Assembly: GCA_021826795.1 (NCBI GenBank)
Contig: JAKAYM010000015.1
Coordinates: 1 to 21,622, forward strand
Reading direction: 5' to 3'
From: Thermoplasmata archaeon
GTDB lineage: Archaea; Thermoplasmatota; Thermoplasmata; Thermoplasmatales; Thermoplasmataceae
DNA length: 21,622 nt
In this document: one piece after another, positions 7,614-17,251 of the stretch
Layout of the letters: every line of letters starts with the position of its first letter
Position numbering within the stretch: position 1 is the first letter of the stretch
Position numbers and translations under genes: made by a program
Notes under the pieces: model-generated
The model's input: only the letters and a program-made list of their open reading frames with translations
Database searches by the model: none
What the model was told of the DNA's origin: nothing

Positions 7614-8669
7614 ATGGTAGTACGAGATTATTCACTGTACATTAAAGGTTTAATGCATGAAAATAACAGGAAAAATGATGTTGATAAACCGGTTTCCATA
7701 TGGAAGGAGCTGGATCGGCTAAGAGGTTACCCGGAAAAAACCATGGTATGCATTTTCAGGACTACAGGCTGTGCATGGTATAAATTCACAGCATGTTCCA
7801 TGTGTGGTTACTTCAATGATACATCCCCTGATATAATAGATGAAAATTTAATGCACCAGATAGATACACTCTATGATTCTCTGGAAGATACCAAAGTTTT
7901 AAAGATTTTTACTTCTGGAAGTTTTCTTGACCCGAATGAGGTGCACCCGGCTGTAAGGGACTATTTCATTGAGAGAATGAAGGGCAAGGTTGATAAATTA
8001 TTAGTTGAATCAAGAACAGAGTATATAAGACCTGAAAATTTAGAATCATTCCAGAAAGCAGGAATGGATTTGCGTATTGCCATCGGTCTTGAAAGTGCAG
8101 ATGATTACATCATGAAATATTCCGTAAATAAGGGAAGCACATTGAAAAAATTCATTGATGCAGCAACGATACTGGGTAAGCAAAAAATAGAATTGAGAAC
8201 TTACCTCCTATTCAAACCACCCTTTATCTCTGAAAAAATGGCTATGGAAGATATAGTAAAATCCGTAAAAGCTGTTGCACCATATTCTACCGATATATCC
8301 ATAAATCCAATGAACATACAGAAAAACACACTTGTGGAAAGACTATGGAAAAAAGGGTTGTATAGGCCGCCGAGGCTTTATTCCCTAGCAAAACTGTTAA
8401 AAGAGCTGGGAGATAAATATCCTGTTCTTTCATATCCCACAGGGGGCAACAGGGAAAGGGGAGTGCATAACGATAAATATGATCGGGAACTTCTTGATTT
8501 AATAGTTCAGGGGTCTCTGGATCATGATTTTAAACCCCTTTCAGAATATTACAATTCACTGGATCTGGATAAATATAATTACCAGCTCGAGCTCGAGGAT
8601 AGAATGTTCTTCCAGGGCGACTATGATACCCTCCTGAAAAGGCTTTCCTCTTCATCTATTACCTATTAA
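7614..8669 (+). CDS. RaSEA-like radical SAM protein (archaeosine biosynthesis)
   Basis: The protein resembles the archaeal radical SAM family that works with ArcS to convert the lysine adduct of preQ0 in tRNA position 15 into archaeosine. Cysteines are seen in TTGCAWYKFTACSMCGY (about residues 53-65), spaced C-x7-C-x2-C. They probably hold the 4Fe-4S cluster that cleaves S-adenosylmethionine. Other family-like segments are FTSGSFLDPNE, VESRTEYIRPENL, IGLESADD and NPMNIQKNTLVE. Its 351 residues are about normal for the family. ATG 7614 is a leaderless start. The 3' end overlaps the convergent prephenate dehydrogenase gene by 18 bp. ArcS is not in the window. Alternative: another Elp3-like radical SAM enzyme. 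Confidence 0.8.
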   Translation: MVVRDYSLYIKGLMHENNRKNDVDKPVSIWKELDRLRGYPEKTMVCIFRTTGCAWYKFTACSMCGYFNDTSPDIIDENLMHQIDTLYDSLEDTKVLKIFTSGSFLDPNEVHPAVRDYFIERMKGKVDKLLVESRTEYIRPENLESFQKAGMDLRIAIGLESADDYIMKYSVNKGSTLKKFIDAATILGKQKIELRTYLLFKPPFISEKMAMEDIVKSVKAVAPYSTDISINPMNIQKNTLVERLWKKGLYRPPRLYSLAKLLKELGDKYPVLSYPTGGNRERGVHNDKYDRELLDLIVQGSLDHDFKPLSEYYNSLDLDKYNYQLELEDRMFFQGDYDTLLKRLSSSSITY

Positions 8670-9287
8670 TTTTTTAAGATATGCGATTCTCTCCTCCATT
8701 TCATCAATTATTATCTGGGCATTTTCATTGTACCTTATGGTGTCAAGTAATATTTCCTGATTTTCGTTCTGTTTTATGGATAAAAACTCAAGTAATTTTT
8801 TGTGTGAGTTTGTTTCTATTTTTGATTCAGAAGCATCGCAAATATATGAAAGTATGTAAGGCTTAACCAGAAGTTCCCCCATAAGTTCATCGTGTTGGTC
8901 TGCAGTCAGGGAAATAATATTGTACTCTCTGAATAATCCAGAAATAATATTTATAGACTTTTCAGTGGATATGTCATTTATAAATATTATGTCCTTATTT
9001 GCCCGGTACGAAGATGGCCCGAACATCGGATGAATGCTTATAATTGTTCCAGAATATTTTTTCACTGGCGACTTAACAGATGTCAGATCCACAAATGCCC
9101 TGTAATCCGGATATTTATTGATAATGTCCAAGGTAACATTTAACGGGACAGCAAGAAAGGCAATATCTGCCTCTTCAAGCTCCCTATTCATGGTATTATC
9201 TCCGATATCGATACCTCTTGAGTCTGGAAAAATACCCATCAATGTTTTTCCCAGCCTCCCTTTTGAACCTATAATAAGAATTTTCAT
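8652..9287 (-). CDS. tyrA: Prephenate dehydrogenase
   Basis: This enzyme oxidatively decarboxylates prephenate to 4-hydroxyphenylpyruvate for tyrosine synthesis. The N-terminus MKILIIGSKGRLGKTL is a dinucleotide-binding loop (G7, G10, G13), followed by DIAFLAVPL, VDLTSVKSPV (67-75) and IHPMFGP (85-91), whose H86 aligns with the catalytic histidine of the family. At 211 residues it is short: the C-terminal helical dimerisation domain is reduced and there is no ACT domain, so allosteric tyrosine control within this chain is unlikely. The start codon lies 1 nt after the stop of the upstream chorismate mutase gene, so translation is probably coupled and the two enzymes perform consecutive steps. 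Its stop overlaps the convergent radical SAM gene. Confidence 0.88.
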   Translation of the reverse strand: MKILIIGSKGRLGKTLMGIFPDSRGIDIGDNTMNRELEEADIAFLAVPLNVTLDIINKYPDYRAFVDLTSVKSPVKKYSGTIISIHPMFGPSSYRANKDIIFINDISTEKSINIISGLFREYNIISLTADQHDELMGELLVKPYILSYICDASESKIETNSHKKLLEFLSIKQNENQEILLDTIRYNENAQIIIDEMEERIAYLKKLIGNR

Positions 9288-9288
9288 T

Positions 9289-9858
9289 TTACTCTATTAC
9301 AATGCTGTATATTCTGTTTTTATTTTCAATGAATCTTTCAGATATAAGCAGGGAGTTATCGCGTAATATTATATCCTGTATGGCACCATCCAGATTAATT
9401 ATAATATCTGGGTTATCCACATAATCCACTATATGATGACCTGATCTTCCCATTGTTTCAGATATACTCTTATTTTTGCACTGTATCAGTGAACCGGGAT
9501 TAAAAATGCTGGCTAATAAAAATATGAGATTATCATACTCGCCGGAGTATTTGATATACCTGATTCCGTTTATTATTTCAGTATAGTGTAATGAGCCGGG
9601 ATCAATATTTGGCTTTTCCTCATAGTGTATGGAAAATTCGAAGAGAATATTCAGGACAGATTCTTCAAAGCCATCGGATGATAGTGTTTTTAATATCTCT
9701 ATTTCCCTTTCCCTGTTTCTGATGCTCATGCCTTTTGAATTCTTGACATCTCCAATTTTTTCTGCTAATTCCTTTCTTTTTTCCAGCAATTCCAGTATTT
9801 CCTTTGAATTAAGGTAAATATCACCCCTTAAATTATCCAGTTCATTTATAAATTTCAT
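9289..9858 (-). CDS. Chorismate mutase (AroQ type) with unassigned C-terminal domain
   Basis: Residues 1-90 are an AroQ-type helical chorismate mutase, which converts chorismate to prephenate. The helix FINELDNLRGDI, ILELLEKRKELAEKIGDVK and RNREREIEIL give residues equivalent to the catalytic R11, R28 and K39 of the E. coli enzyme (here R11, R28 and K39 counted from ATG 9858). About 100 further residues, from EKPNIDPGSLHY to the end, are not part of that fold and I do not recognise them; they have alternating hydrophobic strands and could be a regulatory or partner-binding domain. ATG 9858 is preferred; GTG 9861 just before it is possible. The gene is first in an operon with prephenate dehydrogenase and has a palindrome directly over its presumed transcription start. 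Confidence 0.85.
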   Translation of the reverse strand: MKFINELDNLRGDIYLNSKEILELLEKRKELAEKIGDVKNSKGMSIRNREREIEILKTLSSDGFEESVLNILFEFSIHYEEKPNIDPGSLHYTEIINGIRYIKYSGEYDNLIFLLASIFNPGSLIQCKNKSISETMGRSGHHIVDYVDNPDIIINLDGAIQDIILRDNSLLISERFIENKNRIYSIVIE

Positions 9859-9863
9859 CACCT

Positions 9864-9884
9864 ATGATAGAGTATATCTATCAT
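9864..9884. promoter_or_regulatory. 21-bp palindrome, candidate operator of the chorismate mutase operon
   Basis: ATGATAGA and TCTATCAT are perfect 8-bp inverted arms around the 5-bp spacer GTATA. The site lies between the minus-strand TATA box (9885-9895) and the start codon, covering the presumed transcription start. A dimeric repressor bound here would block initiation. Confidence 0.5.
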
Positions 9885-9895
9885 GTATAAATATT
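9885..9895. promoter_or_regulatory. TATA-like box in the chorismate mutase/thiL divergent region
   Basis: GTATAAATATT reads as AATATTTATAC on the minus strand, about 27-30 nt before the chorismate mutase start. On the plus strand it could also position a thiL transcript starting near 9915; GTATATAAC at 9909-9917 is a second but closer candidate for thiL. Confidence 0.45.
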
Positions 9896-9929
9896 TTCCA
9901 ATTAACTGTATATAACAACAAACTTTAAA

Positions 9930-10910
9930 TTGCCAGGAATTATAACAAATTCATTGAAGCTCAGTAACCTCGGGGAACGGGAAATTATAGATATACTTGC
10001 AGGAAAGCATCGTGATATTGATGACTGCGCTGTACTGAAATGCGGTGACATGGATCTTCTTTTATCATCCGACCTTATAACACGTGCAACGCATCTACCG
10101 GATGGTACTCCTCCATTCCTCGCAGGAAAATTCTTTGCTGCCATTAATCTCAGTGATATCGCTGCAATGGCTGGAATTCCTGAAGGAATGCTAATATCCA
10201 TTTCAGTTTCACCTGAATACGATATAAAATATCTACAGGAATTTTACCGTGGAATAAATTATGAGCTTTCCAGGTTCAATGCCCGTATACTCGGCGGTGA
10301 TACCAAGGAGGGAACGGATTTTACTGCTTCAGGAACAATAGTTGGAAGGCAGAAGGCAGAACTTATAAGAAAAAGATCATTTATAGCACCCGGGCAGGAC
10401 GTATATGTAACCAATTCACTGGGGACTGCAGGTTCAGGTTATATCCATTATAAATACAGCAATGACAAGGAAACCGGGATAAAACAAATGCTGGATATCG
10501 AACCGAGAATAGAGGAGGCACAGAAGATAAGCAGGCACGGTGCAAAGTTCATGATGGATCTATCAGATGGCATATACGCATCTATTTACCAGATGTTCAG
10601 GGATTTCGGTACTGGATTCCGGGTCTATATGGAAAAAATTCCTGTTGCGCCCTCAGTCATAGAAGCCTCTCGGATTTCTGGATTTTCAGTAGAGGATATA
10701 GCCCTATCATTCGGGGGTGATTATGAGCTATTCTTTACCGTTGATAAAGATGATAACAAATCTTTTATGGAGGCAATGAAACAGGAGAGTATAGATGTTC
10801 ACAGGATAGGAGAAACATATAGCGGATTTAATGAAATATACGATGGCTCATGGCATGCTATAAAGAATCGTGGCTATGAACATTTCATGGGTGTTCCCCT
10901 TGATAAATGA
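9930..10910 (+). CDS. thiL: Thiamine-monophosphate kinase
   Basis: ThiL phosphorylates thiamine monophosphate to the cofactor thiamine diphosphate using ATP and Mg2+. Family segments in order are LGEREIIDIL at the N-terminus, DIDDCAVL (Mg-binding Asp pair), SSDLITRATHLP, NLSDIAAMAG, LGGDTKEG, NSLGTAGSG, MDLSDGI and FGGDYELFFTV near the C-terminus. The 326-residue length is normal. There is no ATG before the conserved N-terminal segment, so TTG 9930 is the best start. It is divergent from the chorismate mutase operon and separated from grpE by 57 bp that hold the heat-shock promoter, so it is probably a single-gene transcript. No other thiamine gene is in the window. Confidence 0.92.
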   Translation: MPGIITNSLKLSNLGEREIIDILAGKHRDIDDCAVLKCGDMDLLLSSDLITRATHLPDGTPPFLAGKFFAAINLSDIAAMAGIPEGMLISISVSPEYDIKYLQEFYRGINYELSRFNARILGGDTKEGTDFTASGTIVGRQKAELIRKRSFIAPGQDVYVTNSLGTAGSGYIHYKYSNDKETGIKQMLDIEPRIEEAQKISRHGAKFMMDLSDGIYASIYQMFRDFGTGFRVYMEKIPVAPSVIEASRISGFSVEDIALSFGGDYELFFTVDKDDNKSFMEAMKQESIDVHRIGETYSGFNEIYDGSWHAIKNRGYEHFMGVPLDK

Positions 10911-10922
10911 TGTGGAAAAAGT

Positions 10923-10951
10923 AAATATTTATATAGGAAATATTTATATAG
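10923..10951 (+). promoter_or_regulatory. grpE-dnaK-dnaJ promoter with duplicated TATA box
   Basis: The 14-bp sequence AAATATTTATATAG occurs twice in tandem, at 10923-10936 and 10938-10951, with a period of 15 bp. The second copy is centred about 24 nt before ATG 10968, giving a leaderless grpE transcript. The first copy would start transcription 15 nt earlier or bind a second TBP/TFB or regulator. Confidence 0.6.
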
Positions 10952-10967
10952 AAGAACAAATATACTT

Positions 10968-11483
10968 ATGATGAACCATAAAGAATATAACAGGCCCCTT
11001 GAATTCGACATTGAACAGGTAAGGAAGAGAAATAAGATGAAGGACAGGGAAGATATGAAAAAATATAAGGAACTGTATAATACAACAGTGGCCGATCTCA
11101 ACGATTACAAAAACCTCTACGTTCGCCAGAGAGTAGAAATGGAAAACTACTCGAAATACAAGGAAAAGGAGATTAACAGTATACGCAAGAATGCCAGCAG
11201 TGAACTTGTCAGGGAACTCCTGCCTGTTCTTGATACTCTGGATGCAGGTATAGCCCATGACCCGAAACTGGAACCCGTAAAAGCCCAGCTTCTAAAGGTA
11301 TTGCAGGCCCATGGTCTGCAGGTGATAGAGGCAAAGGGAAATAAGTACGATCCCAATATAGAGGAGGCAGTAGGGGTTCTGGATCAGGGAGAGGATGGAA
11401 CTGTCCTTGAAGAGGTTCAGAAGGGTTATACACTGAATGGGGATGTCCTGAGGACATCAAAAGTAATAGTTTCAAAAAGGTGA
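10968..11483 (+). CDS. grpE: Nucleotide exchange factor GrpE
   Basis: GrpE releases ADP from DnaK. The N-terminal half is a long charged coiled coil (about residues 15-80, including [22 protein letters not shown]). The C-terminal half has the family segments [41 protein letters not shown] and the beta-domain end [18 protein letters not shown]. At 171 residues the length is normal. ATG 10968 and 10971 are adjacent; the first fits the TATA spacing. Its stop lies 5 bp before the dnaK ATG, and dnaK and dnaJ follow in the same direction. Archaeal copies of this system are generally held to be of bacterial origin. Confidence 0.93.
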   Translation: MMNHKEYNRPLEFDIEQVRKRNKMKDREDMKKYKELYNTTVADLNDYKNLYVRQRVEMENYSKYKEKEINSIRKNASSELVRELLPVLDTLDAGIAHDPKLEPVKAQLLKVLQAHGLQVIEAKGNKYDPNIEEAVGVLDQGEDGTVLEEVQKGYTLNGDVLRTSKVIVSKR

Positions 11484-11488
11484 AAAAA

Positions 11489-13387
11489 ATGAGTAAAATA
11501 ATAGGTATTGATTTAGGTACAAGCAATTCGGCAGCAGCCGTAGTGATTTCAGGGAAGCCAGAATCTATTCCGGCAGCAGAAGGTGTCTCACTGGGTGGAA
11601 AATCTTTTCCCAGTTATGTGGCATTTACAAAGGATGGCCAGTTACTGGTGGGAGAGCCCGCAAGAAGACAGGCACTTTTGAACCCCGAGGGAACCGTATA
11701 CGGTGCAAAAAGAAAAATGGGAACTGATTTTAAATATAAAATATATGGTAAAGAATATACACCACAGCAGATCTCTGGATTTATTCTGCAGAAGATTAAA
11801 AAGGATGCGGAGGCTTTTCTGGGAGAGCCCGTAAAGGATGCCGTCATAACCGTTCCTGCTTATTTCAATGATAATCAGAGGCAGGCAACCAAGGATGCAG
11901 GTGCCATTGCCGGCCTTACAGTTAAGAGAATTATAAATGAGCCCACAGCCGCATGCATGGCATACGGTATTGATAAATTGAATGAAACATTGAAAATTCT
12001 TATTTACGACTTTGGAGGAGGAACACTTGATGTAACAGTCATGGATTTCGGCCAGGGAGTATTTGAGGTTATGTCCACATCAGGAGACACAAAGCTCGGG
12101 GGAACTGATATGGATGAGGCCATAGTTAACTTCCTTGCTGATGATTTCAAATCCAAGGAAGGAATAGACCTCAGAAAAGACAAATCAGCATATATAAGAC
12201 TCAGGGACGCTGCAGAAAAAGCAAAAATAGAATTATCAACTGTTCTTGAATCCGATATAAATCTACCTTATATAACGGCAACACAGGACGGACCGAAACA
12301 TCTGGAATACAAACTGACAAGGGCAAAATTAGAGGAATTAATAGCCCCTATAGTAGGAAGATCTGCCGAATCTCTTAACAAGGCACTGGAAGGCGCCAAG
12401 TTATCAAAGGGAGATATTGATAAAATCATCCTTATAGGCGGTCCTACAAGAATGCCATATGTAAGAAAATATGTTGAGGATTACTTCGGGAAAAAGGCAG
12501 AGGGAGGAGTCGATCCAATGCAGGCTGTCGCAACAGGAGCTGCAATACAGGGTGCAGTACTCATGGGTGATATCAAGGATATAGTTCTTATAGATGTCAC
12601 ACCATTGACACTTGGAATAGAAACAGTCGGCGGTGTAATGACACCATTAATCAGTGCCAATGCAACAATTCCAACAAAGAAGACCCAGGTATTCTCAACA
12701 GCTGCAGATATGCAGACAGCAGTGGATATACATATTGTTCAGGGTGAGAGGCCACTTGTAAAGGATGATGTATCCCTGGGTAATTTCACACTTACAGGTA
12801 TAGCTCCTGCTCCCAGAGGAATTCCACAGATTGAGGTAACCTTTGATATAGATGCGAATGGAATTCTGAACGTTTCAGCCAAGGATAAGGGAACAGGAAA
12901 ATCCCAAAGTATATCAATTAGTGCTTCAAACAAGCTGTCAAAGGAAGAAATAGAGAAAATGAAAAAGGAAGCCGAACAGTTTGCAGAAGAGGATAAAAAG
13001 GAAAAGGAAACCATTGAGACACTGAATAGTGGTGAATCACTGGCATACACTGTGGAAAAAACAATAAATGAAGCCGGAGATAAACTTGACAATGAAACCA
13101 AGGATAAAATGAAGGGAATCATTAAGGATCTCAAGGATGCTGTGGAAAAGAAGGATGCCGATAAGGTCAAGGAATTAACAGAGACACTTACAAAGGAAAT
13201 GACTACAGTATACCAGAAAATGGCACAGGCACAGCAGCCCGATCAGGGAACAGAACAGCAGGGAGAACAGAACGAATCCCAGGAACAGAATGCAGATGAT
13301 CAGAATACGGAGAATCCAGGTGATGATTCCGATGACCATGGAAATGATGATAATACTGTAAATACTGATTATAAGGAAAACCAATGA
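11489..13387 (+). CDS. dnaK: Chaperone DnaK (Hsp70)
   Basis: DnaK is the ATP-dependent cytoplasmic Hsp70 that binds exposed hydrophobic peptides with DnaJ and GrpE. The ATPase domain is complete: [49 protein letters not shown] and [14 protein letters not shown]. The substrate domain begins around [14 protein letters not shown] and contains [20 protein letters not shown]. The lid is followed by a long low-complexity Gln/Asn/Asp-rich acidic tail of about 50 residues, without EEVD. ATG 11489 is chosen over the upstream GTG 11480 because AAGGTG at 11477-11482 is a well-placed Shine-Dalgarno and [11 protein letters not shown] matches the family start. The 632-residue length is normal. Confidence 0.97.
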   Translation: MSKIIGIDLGTSNSAAAVVISGKPESIPAAEGVSLGGKSFPSYVAFTKDGQLLVGEPARRQALLNPEGTVYGAKRKMGTDFKYKIYGKEYTPQQISGFILQKIKKDAEAFLGEPVKDAVITVPAYFNDNQRQATKDAGAIAGLTVKRIINEPTAACMAYGIDKLNETLKILIYDFGGGTLDVTVMDFGQGVFEVMSTSGDTKLGGTDMDEAIVNFLADDFKSKEGIDLRKDKSAYIRLRDAAEKAKIELSTVLESDINLPYITATQDGPKHLEYKLTRAKLEELIAPIVGRSAESLNKALEGAKLSKGDIDKIILIGGPTRMPYVRKYVEDYFGKKAEGGVDPMQAVATGAAIQGAVLMGDIKDIVLIDVTPLTLGIETVGGVMTPLISANATIPTKKTQVFSTAADMQTAVDIHIVQGERPLVKDDVSLGNFTLTGIAPAPRGIPQIEVTFDIDANGILNVSAKDKGTGKSQSISISASNKLSKEEIEKMKKEAEQFAEEDKKEKETIETLNSGESLAYTVEKTINEAGDKLDNETKDKMKGIIKDLKDAVEKKDADKVKELTETLTKEMTTVYQKMAQAQQPDQGTEQQGEQNESQEQNADDQNTENPGDDSDDHGNDDNTVNTDYKENQ

Positions 13388-13393
13388 GTTAAA

Positions 13394-14500
13394 ATGGCAA
13401 CAGATTACTATAGTGTCCTTGGTGTGGACAGGAATGCCTCGCAGGATGAAATCAGGGCAAAGTTCAGGGAACTTGCTAAAAAGTACCATCCGGATGTTAA
13501 TGCCGGAAGCAAGGAAGCTGAGCAGAAGTTCAAGGCGGTAGCGGAAGCCTATGAGGTGCTTTCAGATCCACAGAAGAGACAGCAGTATGATGCCACAGGG
13601 TCTACAACTTTTGGTGGTGCCGGTGGTTCAGGAAGTTCCAGCTTCAACTGGGAGGATTTTTCACATTTCGATGATATCAACGATATATTCAGCAAAATAT
13701 TCGGTGGCGGGGGGTTCGGCGGTAGTAATTCCGGCGGCTTTTACGGAGGGTATGACTCACAGCCGGACCTAGATGTTTACATAAAGGTAAATGTAACCAT
13801 GGAAGACGCATACTACGGTGCGTCAAAACCCATTAAATTCAGAAGGAATGCAATGTGCGAGGTATGTAATGGTACCGGTGCCGAAGGTGGTGTGCTTATT
13901 ACATGCCCCACCTGCCATGGCACAGGAAAGGAGAGAATATCCAGGGGTCAGGGGTTCTTTAATTTCGTGCAGGTTGTTGTATGCCGTACATGCAACGGAA
14001 GGGGAAAAATACCAAAAACTCCCTGTAAGGCCTGCAATGGGAAAGGATATATCCCAAAAATGGAGAATATATCAATTACAATTCCGAAGGGCGTTGATAC
14101 AAATACAAGGCTGAGAACCCAGAAGCTTGGGAATTCATTCGGTGGTGTCACCGGTGATTTATATGCTGTTATATACGTTCAGCAGAACCCGAATATCAAA
14201 CGGACCGGAGATAATCTGTATGTTAAAGAATCCATAGATTTTCCCACCGCTGCACTTGGTGGAACTATCCAGATACCATTATTCAAGGAGAATTTTAATC
14301 TGAACATTCCTGCGGGCAGTCAGCCCGATGACGTTTTAAGGATAAAAGGTGCAGGAATGCCAAGGTTGACATCCCATGGAAGCGGTGATCTTTTGGTAGT
14401 TCTGAAGTTGCAGGTTCCTAAACACCTATCAGCCAGGGAAAAAGAACTCATTGAAGAACTTAAGGGAGAACCTGTCAAGAAATCCTGGTTCCATATATAA
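13394..14500 (+). CDS. dnaJ: Chaperone DnaJ (Hsp40, type I)
   Basis: DnaJ delivers substrates to DnaK and stimulates its ATPase. The J domain is residues 1-70 with HPD at 32-34. A Gly/Phe-rich linker follows (about 73-120, including FGGGGFGG). The zinc region carries four CxxCxGxG motifs starting at C155, C171, C197 and C211, so both zinc sites are complete. The C-terminal substrate domains contain [14 protein letters not shown] and [12 protein letters not shown]. At 368 residues this is a full type I DnaJ. The start lies 6 bp after the dnaK stop. It ends the operon; the next gene is 356 bp away with its own promoter. Confidence 0.97.
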   Translation: MATDYYSVLGVDRNASQDEIRAKFRELAKKYHPDVNAGSKEAEQKFKAVAEAYEVLSDPQKRQQYDATGSTTFGGAGGSGSSSFNWEDFSHFDDINDIFSKIFGGGGFGGSNSGGFYGGYDSQPDLDVYIKVNVTMEDAYYGASKPIKFRRNAMCEVCNGTGAEGGVLITCPTCHGTGKERISRGQGFFNFVQVVVCRTCNGRGKIPKTPCKACNGKGYIPKMENISITIPKGVDTNTRLRTQKLGNSFGGVTGDLYAVIYVQQNPNIKRTGDNLYVKESIDFPTAALGGTIQIPLFKENFNLNIPAGSQPDDVLRIKGAGMPRLTSHGSGDLLVVLKLQVPKHLSAREKELIEELKGEPVKKSWFHI

Positions 14501-14856
14501 ATTCCATTTTAACTATCTATATTTCAATCGATATGAAATATTAGAATAAATCGGTTTCTGAACATAAAGAAAGTATTTCAATGCACTGGTTAGAAAAAAA
14601 ATTCTACTGCTGAAGATGTATAATATACATATTGGTAAATAATATTTTAATTATCATAGAGTATTATATTAAAAAATTCGAATTATTTCAATTTAACACC
14701 AACTCTTATTTATACGTGTTAGTGAATGTCATTTAAACAGATAATTAATCTAATCATTTCAATTTTTTGAATATTTGCTGCAAAAAAACTATTTTTTTTA
14801 GAGAAATATCGAAAAATCAACGATAAATTATATTAATTATTTTTGACTTACTATTT
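14501..14856. other. Intergenic region upstream of the ammonium transporter
   Basis: No protein gene of convincing length is seen. The region holds a perfect 15-bp palindrome (ATGTATA-A-TATACAT, 14616-14630), a TATA-like TTATTTATAC at 14707-14716 with no obvious gene behind it, long A/T tracts, and the amt TATA box (14826-14835). The orphan TATA might drive a long amt leader or a small RNA. The palindrome is weak evidence in such AT-rich DNA. Confidence 0.4.
14826..14835 (+). promoter_or_regulatory. TATA promoter of the ammonium transporter
   Basis: AATTATATTA is centred about 26 nt before ATG 14857, and there is no Shine-Dalgarno, fitting a leaderless transcript. Confidence 0.45.
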
Positions 14857-16242
14857 ATGCTTAATGAGGTATTTTTTTCATTGAATCCGGATAGTATATC
14901 ATGGTTAAATACTGGCAATAATGGATGGATGCTAACTGCAGCAACGCTCGTCGGCCTTCAAAGCATTCCCGGCCTTGCACTGTATTATGCAGGATTAACG
15001 AAGAGAAAATATATGGTTAATGCGATGATGATGGCACTTTATGCCTTTGCTGCAGTCCTTATAATATGGGTAATAGCGGGGTATAATTTTGGATTCGGCA
15101 CTTCAAGTGCGCTTAAAATAGATGGATATTATATCTTTGGTATACCATTCCCGGCAATGAGTGGGTCTTTTATAGGCGGCCAGGCTATTGTGGGACCGCA
15201 GAAACAGGCACTCAGCATTCCCAACTCAACATTAATATTCTTCCAGTTTGTTTTCGCTGCCATAACTCCAGTTCTTTTAATGGGAGGCATACTTGAAAGG
15301 ATGAGTTTTAAAGCATGGATGATATTTGTTCCTGTATGGTCACTGTTCGTGTACAGCCCTGTTGCATACTGGCTATTCGCCGGTGGGTGGCTAAATCAAA
15401 TGGGTGCTGTAGATTTCTCAGGGGGTTATGTTATACACGTAGATGCTGGTATAGGCGCCCTGGTGGCTGCCATGGTTATAGGTCCAAGAATCAAGGAAGA
15501 GATGCATATGAAAGCCAATAACCTTGCCCTTGTTATGCTCGGTTTGGGACTTATATGGCTCGGGTGGGACGGATTCAATGGCGGTGATCCATATGGCAGT
15601 ACCATAGATGCAGGCATTGCTATAATAAATACAAATGTGGCTACAGCGGTCAGTATGATAACATGGATGTTTATGGATATGAAAGTATTCAAAAAACCAT
15701 CTTTAATAGGAGCATCGGTCGGTGCAATTGCCGGGCTTGTGGGAATAACTCCAGCAGCCGGTTATGTAAATATATACGGAGCCATGGTTATAGGTATTGC
15801 CACCGGGATAATTCCATGGATATTTTTATATAAAATAGAACCAAAATTCAAGGTAGACGATACCCTCGGAGTGTTTTCATCCCATGCCGTGGCAGGTGTG
15901 GTCGGCGGATTACTCACCGGTGTGCTTGCGGACCCTGTGGTCACACAGTACGTAGACCCGGGATTAAGAGGTGCAATATATGGAAATTTTTATCAGCTCG
16001 GAATACAGGCATTTGCAGCACTTGTAGTAATAGCCTATGTTTTTGCCTTAACATACGGAATATTGAGATTAATCGGAGTATTTATCCCTCTAAAAGAAAC
16101 TGATGAAAAACTGAAGATCGGCGATTTGGCAATACATGGGGAATCAGGTTTCGATATGTCATATCCTCCTTCCGTTGCTGAAATAAAAAGATTTAAAGAG
16201 GAGGAAAAGGCGAGAAAAGTTGAGAGTGAAGAAAAATCTTGA
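14857..16242 (+). CDS. amt: Ammonium transporter (Amt/Rh family)
   Basis: This is an integral membrane channel-transporter for ammonium, probably trimeric, with about 11 transmembrane helices. Family marks are [13 protein letters not shown] near the N-terminus, [20 protein letters not shown] with the pore Asp and first twin histidine, [11 protein letters not shown] with the gate phenylalanine, and [14 protein letters not shown] with the second twin histidine. The cytoplasmic tail of about 60 residues ends in a charged stretch, [14 protein letters not shown]. No glnK gene, a common partner, is next to it, so PII control would have to come from elsewhere. It is a stand-alone gene convergent with the sulfur oxygenase reductase, 55 bp apart. 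The 461-residue length is normal. Confidence 0.95.
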   Translation: MLNEVFFSLNPDSISWLNTGNNGWMLTAATLVGLQSIPGLALYYAGLTKRKYMVNAMMMALYAFAAVLIIWVIAGYNFGFGTSSALKIDGYYIFGIPFPAMSGSFIGGQAIVGPQKQALSIPNSTLIFFQFVFAAITPVLLMGGILERMSFKAWMIFVPVWSLFVYSPVAYWLFAGGWLNQMGAVDFSGGYVIHVDAGIGALVAAMVIGPRIKEEMHMKANNLALVMLGLGLIWLGWDGFNGGDPYGSTIDAGIAIINTNVATAVSMITWMFMDMKVFKKPSLIGASVGAIAGLVGITPAAGYVNIYGAMVIGIATGIIPWIFLYKIEPKFKVDDTLGVFSSHAVAGVVGGLLTGVLADPVVTQYVDPGLRGAIYGNFYQLGIQAFAALVVIAYVFALTYGILRLIGVFIPLKETDEKLKIGDLAIHGESGFDMSYPPSVAEIKRFKEEEKARKVESEEKS

Positions 16243-16297
16243 AACCTATATTTTTAATAATTTTTGAATTATCATTTATCTAAATAAAAAAATTAGT
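16243..16297. terminator. Shared terminator region between amt and sor
   Basis: The short convergent gap contains T-tracts on the plus strand (TATTTTTAATAATTTTTG) and an A7 run that reads as a T-tract for the minus-strand gene, so both genes can end here. Confidence 0.4.
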
Positions 16298-17221
16298 TTA
16301 TGGAGAGTTTAAGTATTCTCTCCATGTGGTTCCTTCCATCATGGGGTTCAGTAATCTTATGTAGGGACCCCTTATTAATGTGTCCAGAACCTTGTCGTGT
16401 ATTTCTCTTGCAGGATGTGCAAACAGTACTCTTCCTATTCCGAACATTGCGTCATTAGGACTGGCCCATTCCATATGCACCCTGTATTCTGGAGGTGTGG
16501 GCTTTGCTTCATCGTACTTGAATGAACCTTCCTGCTGGGTTGGCACTTCACCGCCGGATTCCAACGATTCATGTATGCCCTTAGATTTGAGCTGGAATGA
16601 TCCTACAGCGGATACTCCTATTTCTTTCAGTATCATGTAGCCCAGGAATCCGGGTGCATTCTGGAAGTCTTTCATTACTTCAACTATTGTTGATTCAAAT
16701 TCCTTCTCGCTCCCTTTCTTTACAGTGTGTTCTGACAATGCAATTGTTCTCTGTCCATAGGGAAGTGAAATCGGGGGTACTCCTGATGGGTCTCCTGCAG
16801 CGAATTTTTTCCCGAACATTACTGTGAAATCTGCCATTTCTGTGTTTAATGGCATGCTTGCATCGACGATTTCATACAATGGCTCCCATGGTCCATAGAC
16901 TACCTGTGAGAGGCAGGATGAGCACAATCTGAATATTGAAGAGAAGTTGTCCCTGTGCATATCCTCATGATCTTTAATGCTCTTCCACATTGTGTACTGA
17001 TACACATTCATTGTATCCATCTTGGTCATATCCATGGAGCCTCCGCCCCATCTTGTTCCCATGGGTATTATACCGAATTGCATATGGTTCTGGAAACCAA
17101 CAAAACCTGGATGCCTGGCTGTTACCTGGCAAACTTTAGGACCAACCTGCTGGAACATCTGCATGGTCGTATCGTTGTTCAACATCTCGACCTCATTTAT
17201 TGCTACATACGGTTTAGGCAT
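16298..17221 (-). CDS. sor: Sulfur oxygenase reductase
   Basis: SOR disproportionates elemental sulfur with oxygen to sulfite, thiosulfate and sulfide in the cytoplasm, without external cofactors, and in known enzymes forms a 24-subunit hollow sphere. The 307-residue protein matches the Acidianus-type family from the start (MPKPYVAIN) to the end ([20 protein letters not shown]). The core active-site cysteine is C31. The mononuclear iron ligands are H85, H89 and E113, and the accessory CSSC pair is C100 and C103; all are present. GGTGA lies 8 nt before the ATG and a TATA box (minus strand CTTATATATG, about 17252-17261) lies further upstream. It shows that the host can oxidise sulfur, in line with an acidophilic Ferroplasma/Acidiplasma-like archaeon. 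Confidence 0.97.
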   Translation of the reverse strand: MPKPYVAINEVEMLNNDTTMQMFQQVGPKVCQVTARHPGFVGFQNHMQFGIIPMGTRWGGGSMDMTKMDTMNVYQYTMWKSIKDHEDMHRDNFSSIFRLCSSCLSQVVYGPWEPLYEIVDASMPLNTEMADFTVMFGKKFAAGDPSGVPPISLPYGQRTIALSEHTVKKGSEKEFESTIVEVMKDFQNAPGFLGYMILKEIGVSAVGSFQLKSKGIHESLESGGEVPTQQEGSFKYDEAKPTPPEYRVHMEWASPNDAMFGIGRVLFAHPAREIHDKVLDTLIRGPYIRLLNPMMEGTTWREYLNSP

Positions 17222-17251
17222 TTTTTATCACCATATTTCAGATAATTATGT

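Noticed and set aside
10944..11526. Several minus-strand frames over grpE and dnaK
   Set aside because: They are antisense to strongly supported genes and have no recognisable motif.
13551..14114. Plus-strand frames of 73 and 98 codons inside dnaJ
   Set aside because: They overlap the conserved dnaJ frame completely and encode no known domain.
14726..14770. 14-codon frame (MSFKQIINLIISIF) behind the orphan TATA box
   Set aside because: The ATG lies only about 15 nt from the TATA centre, too near for the expected start of transcription, and the peptide has no distinguishing feature.
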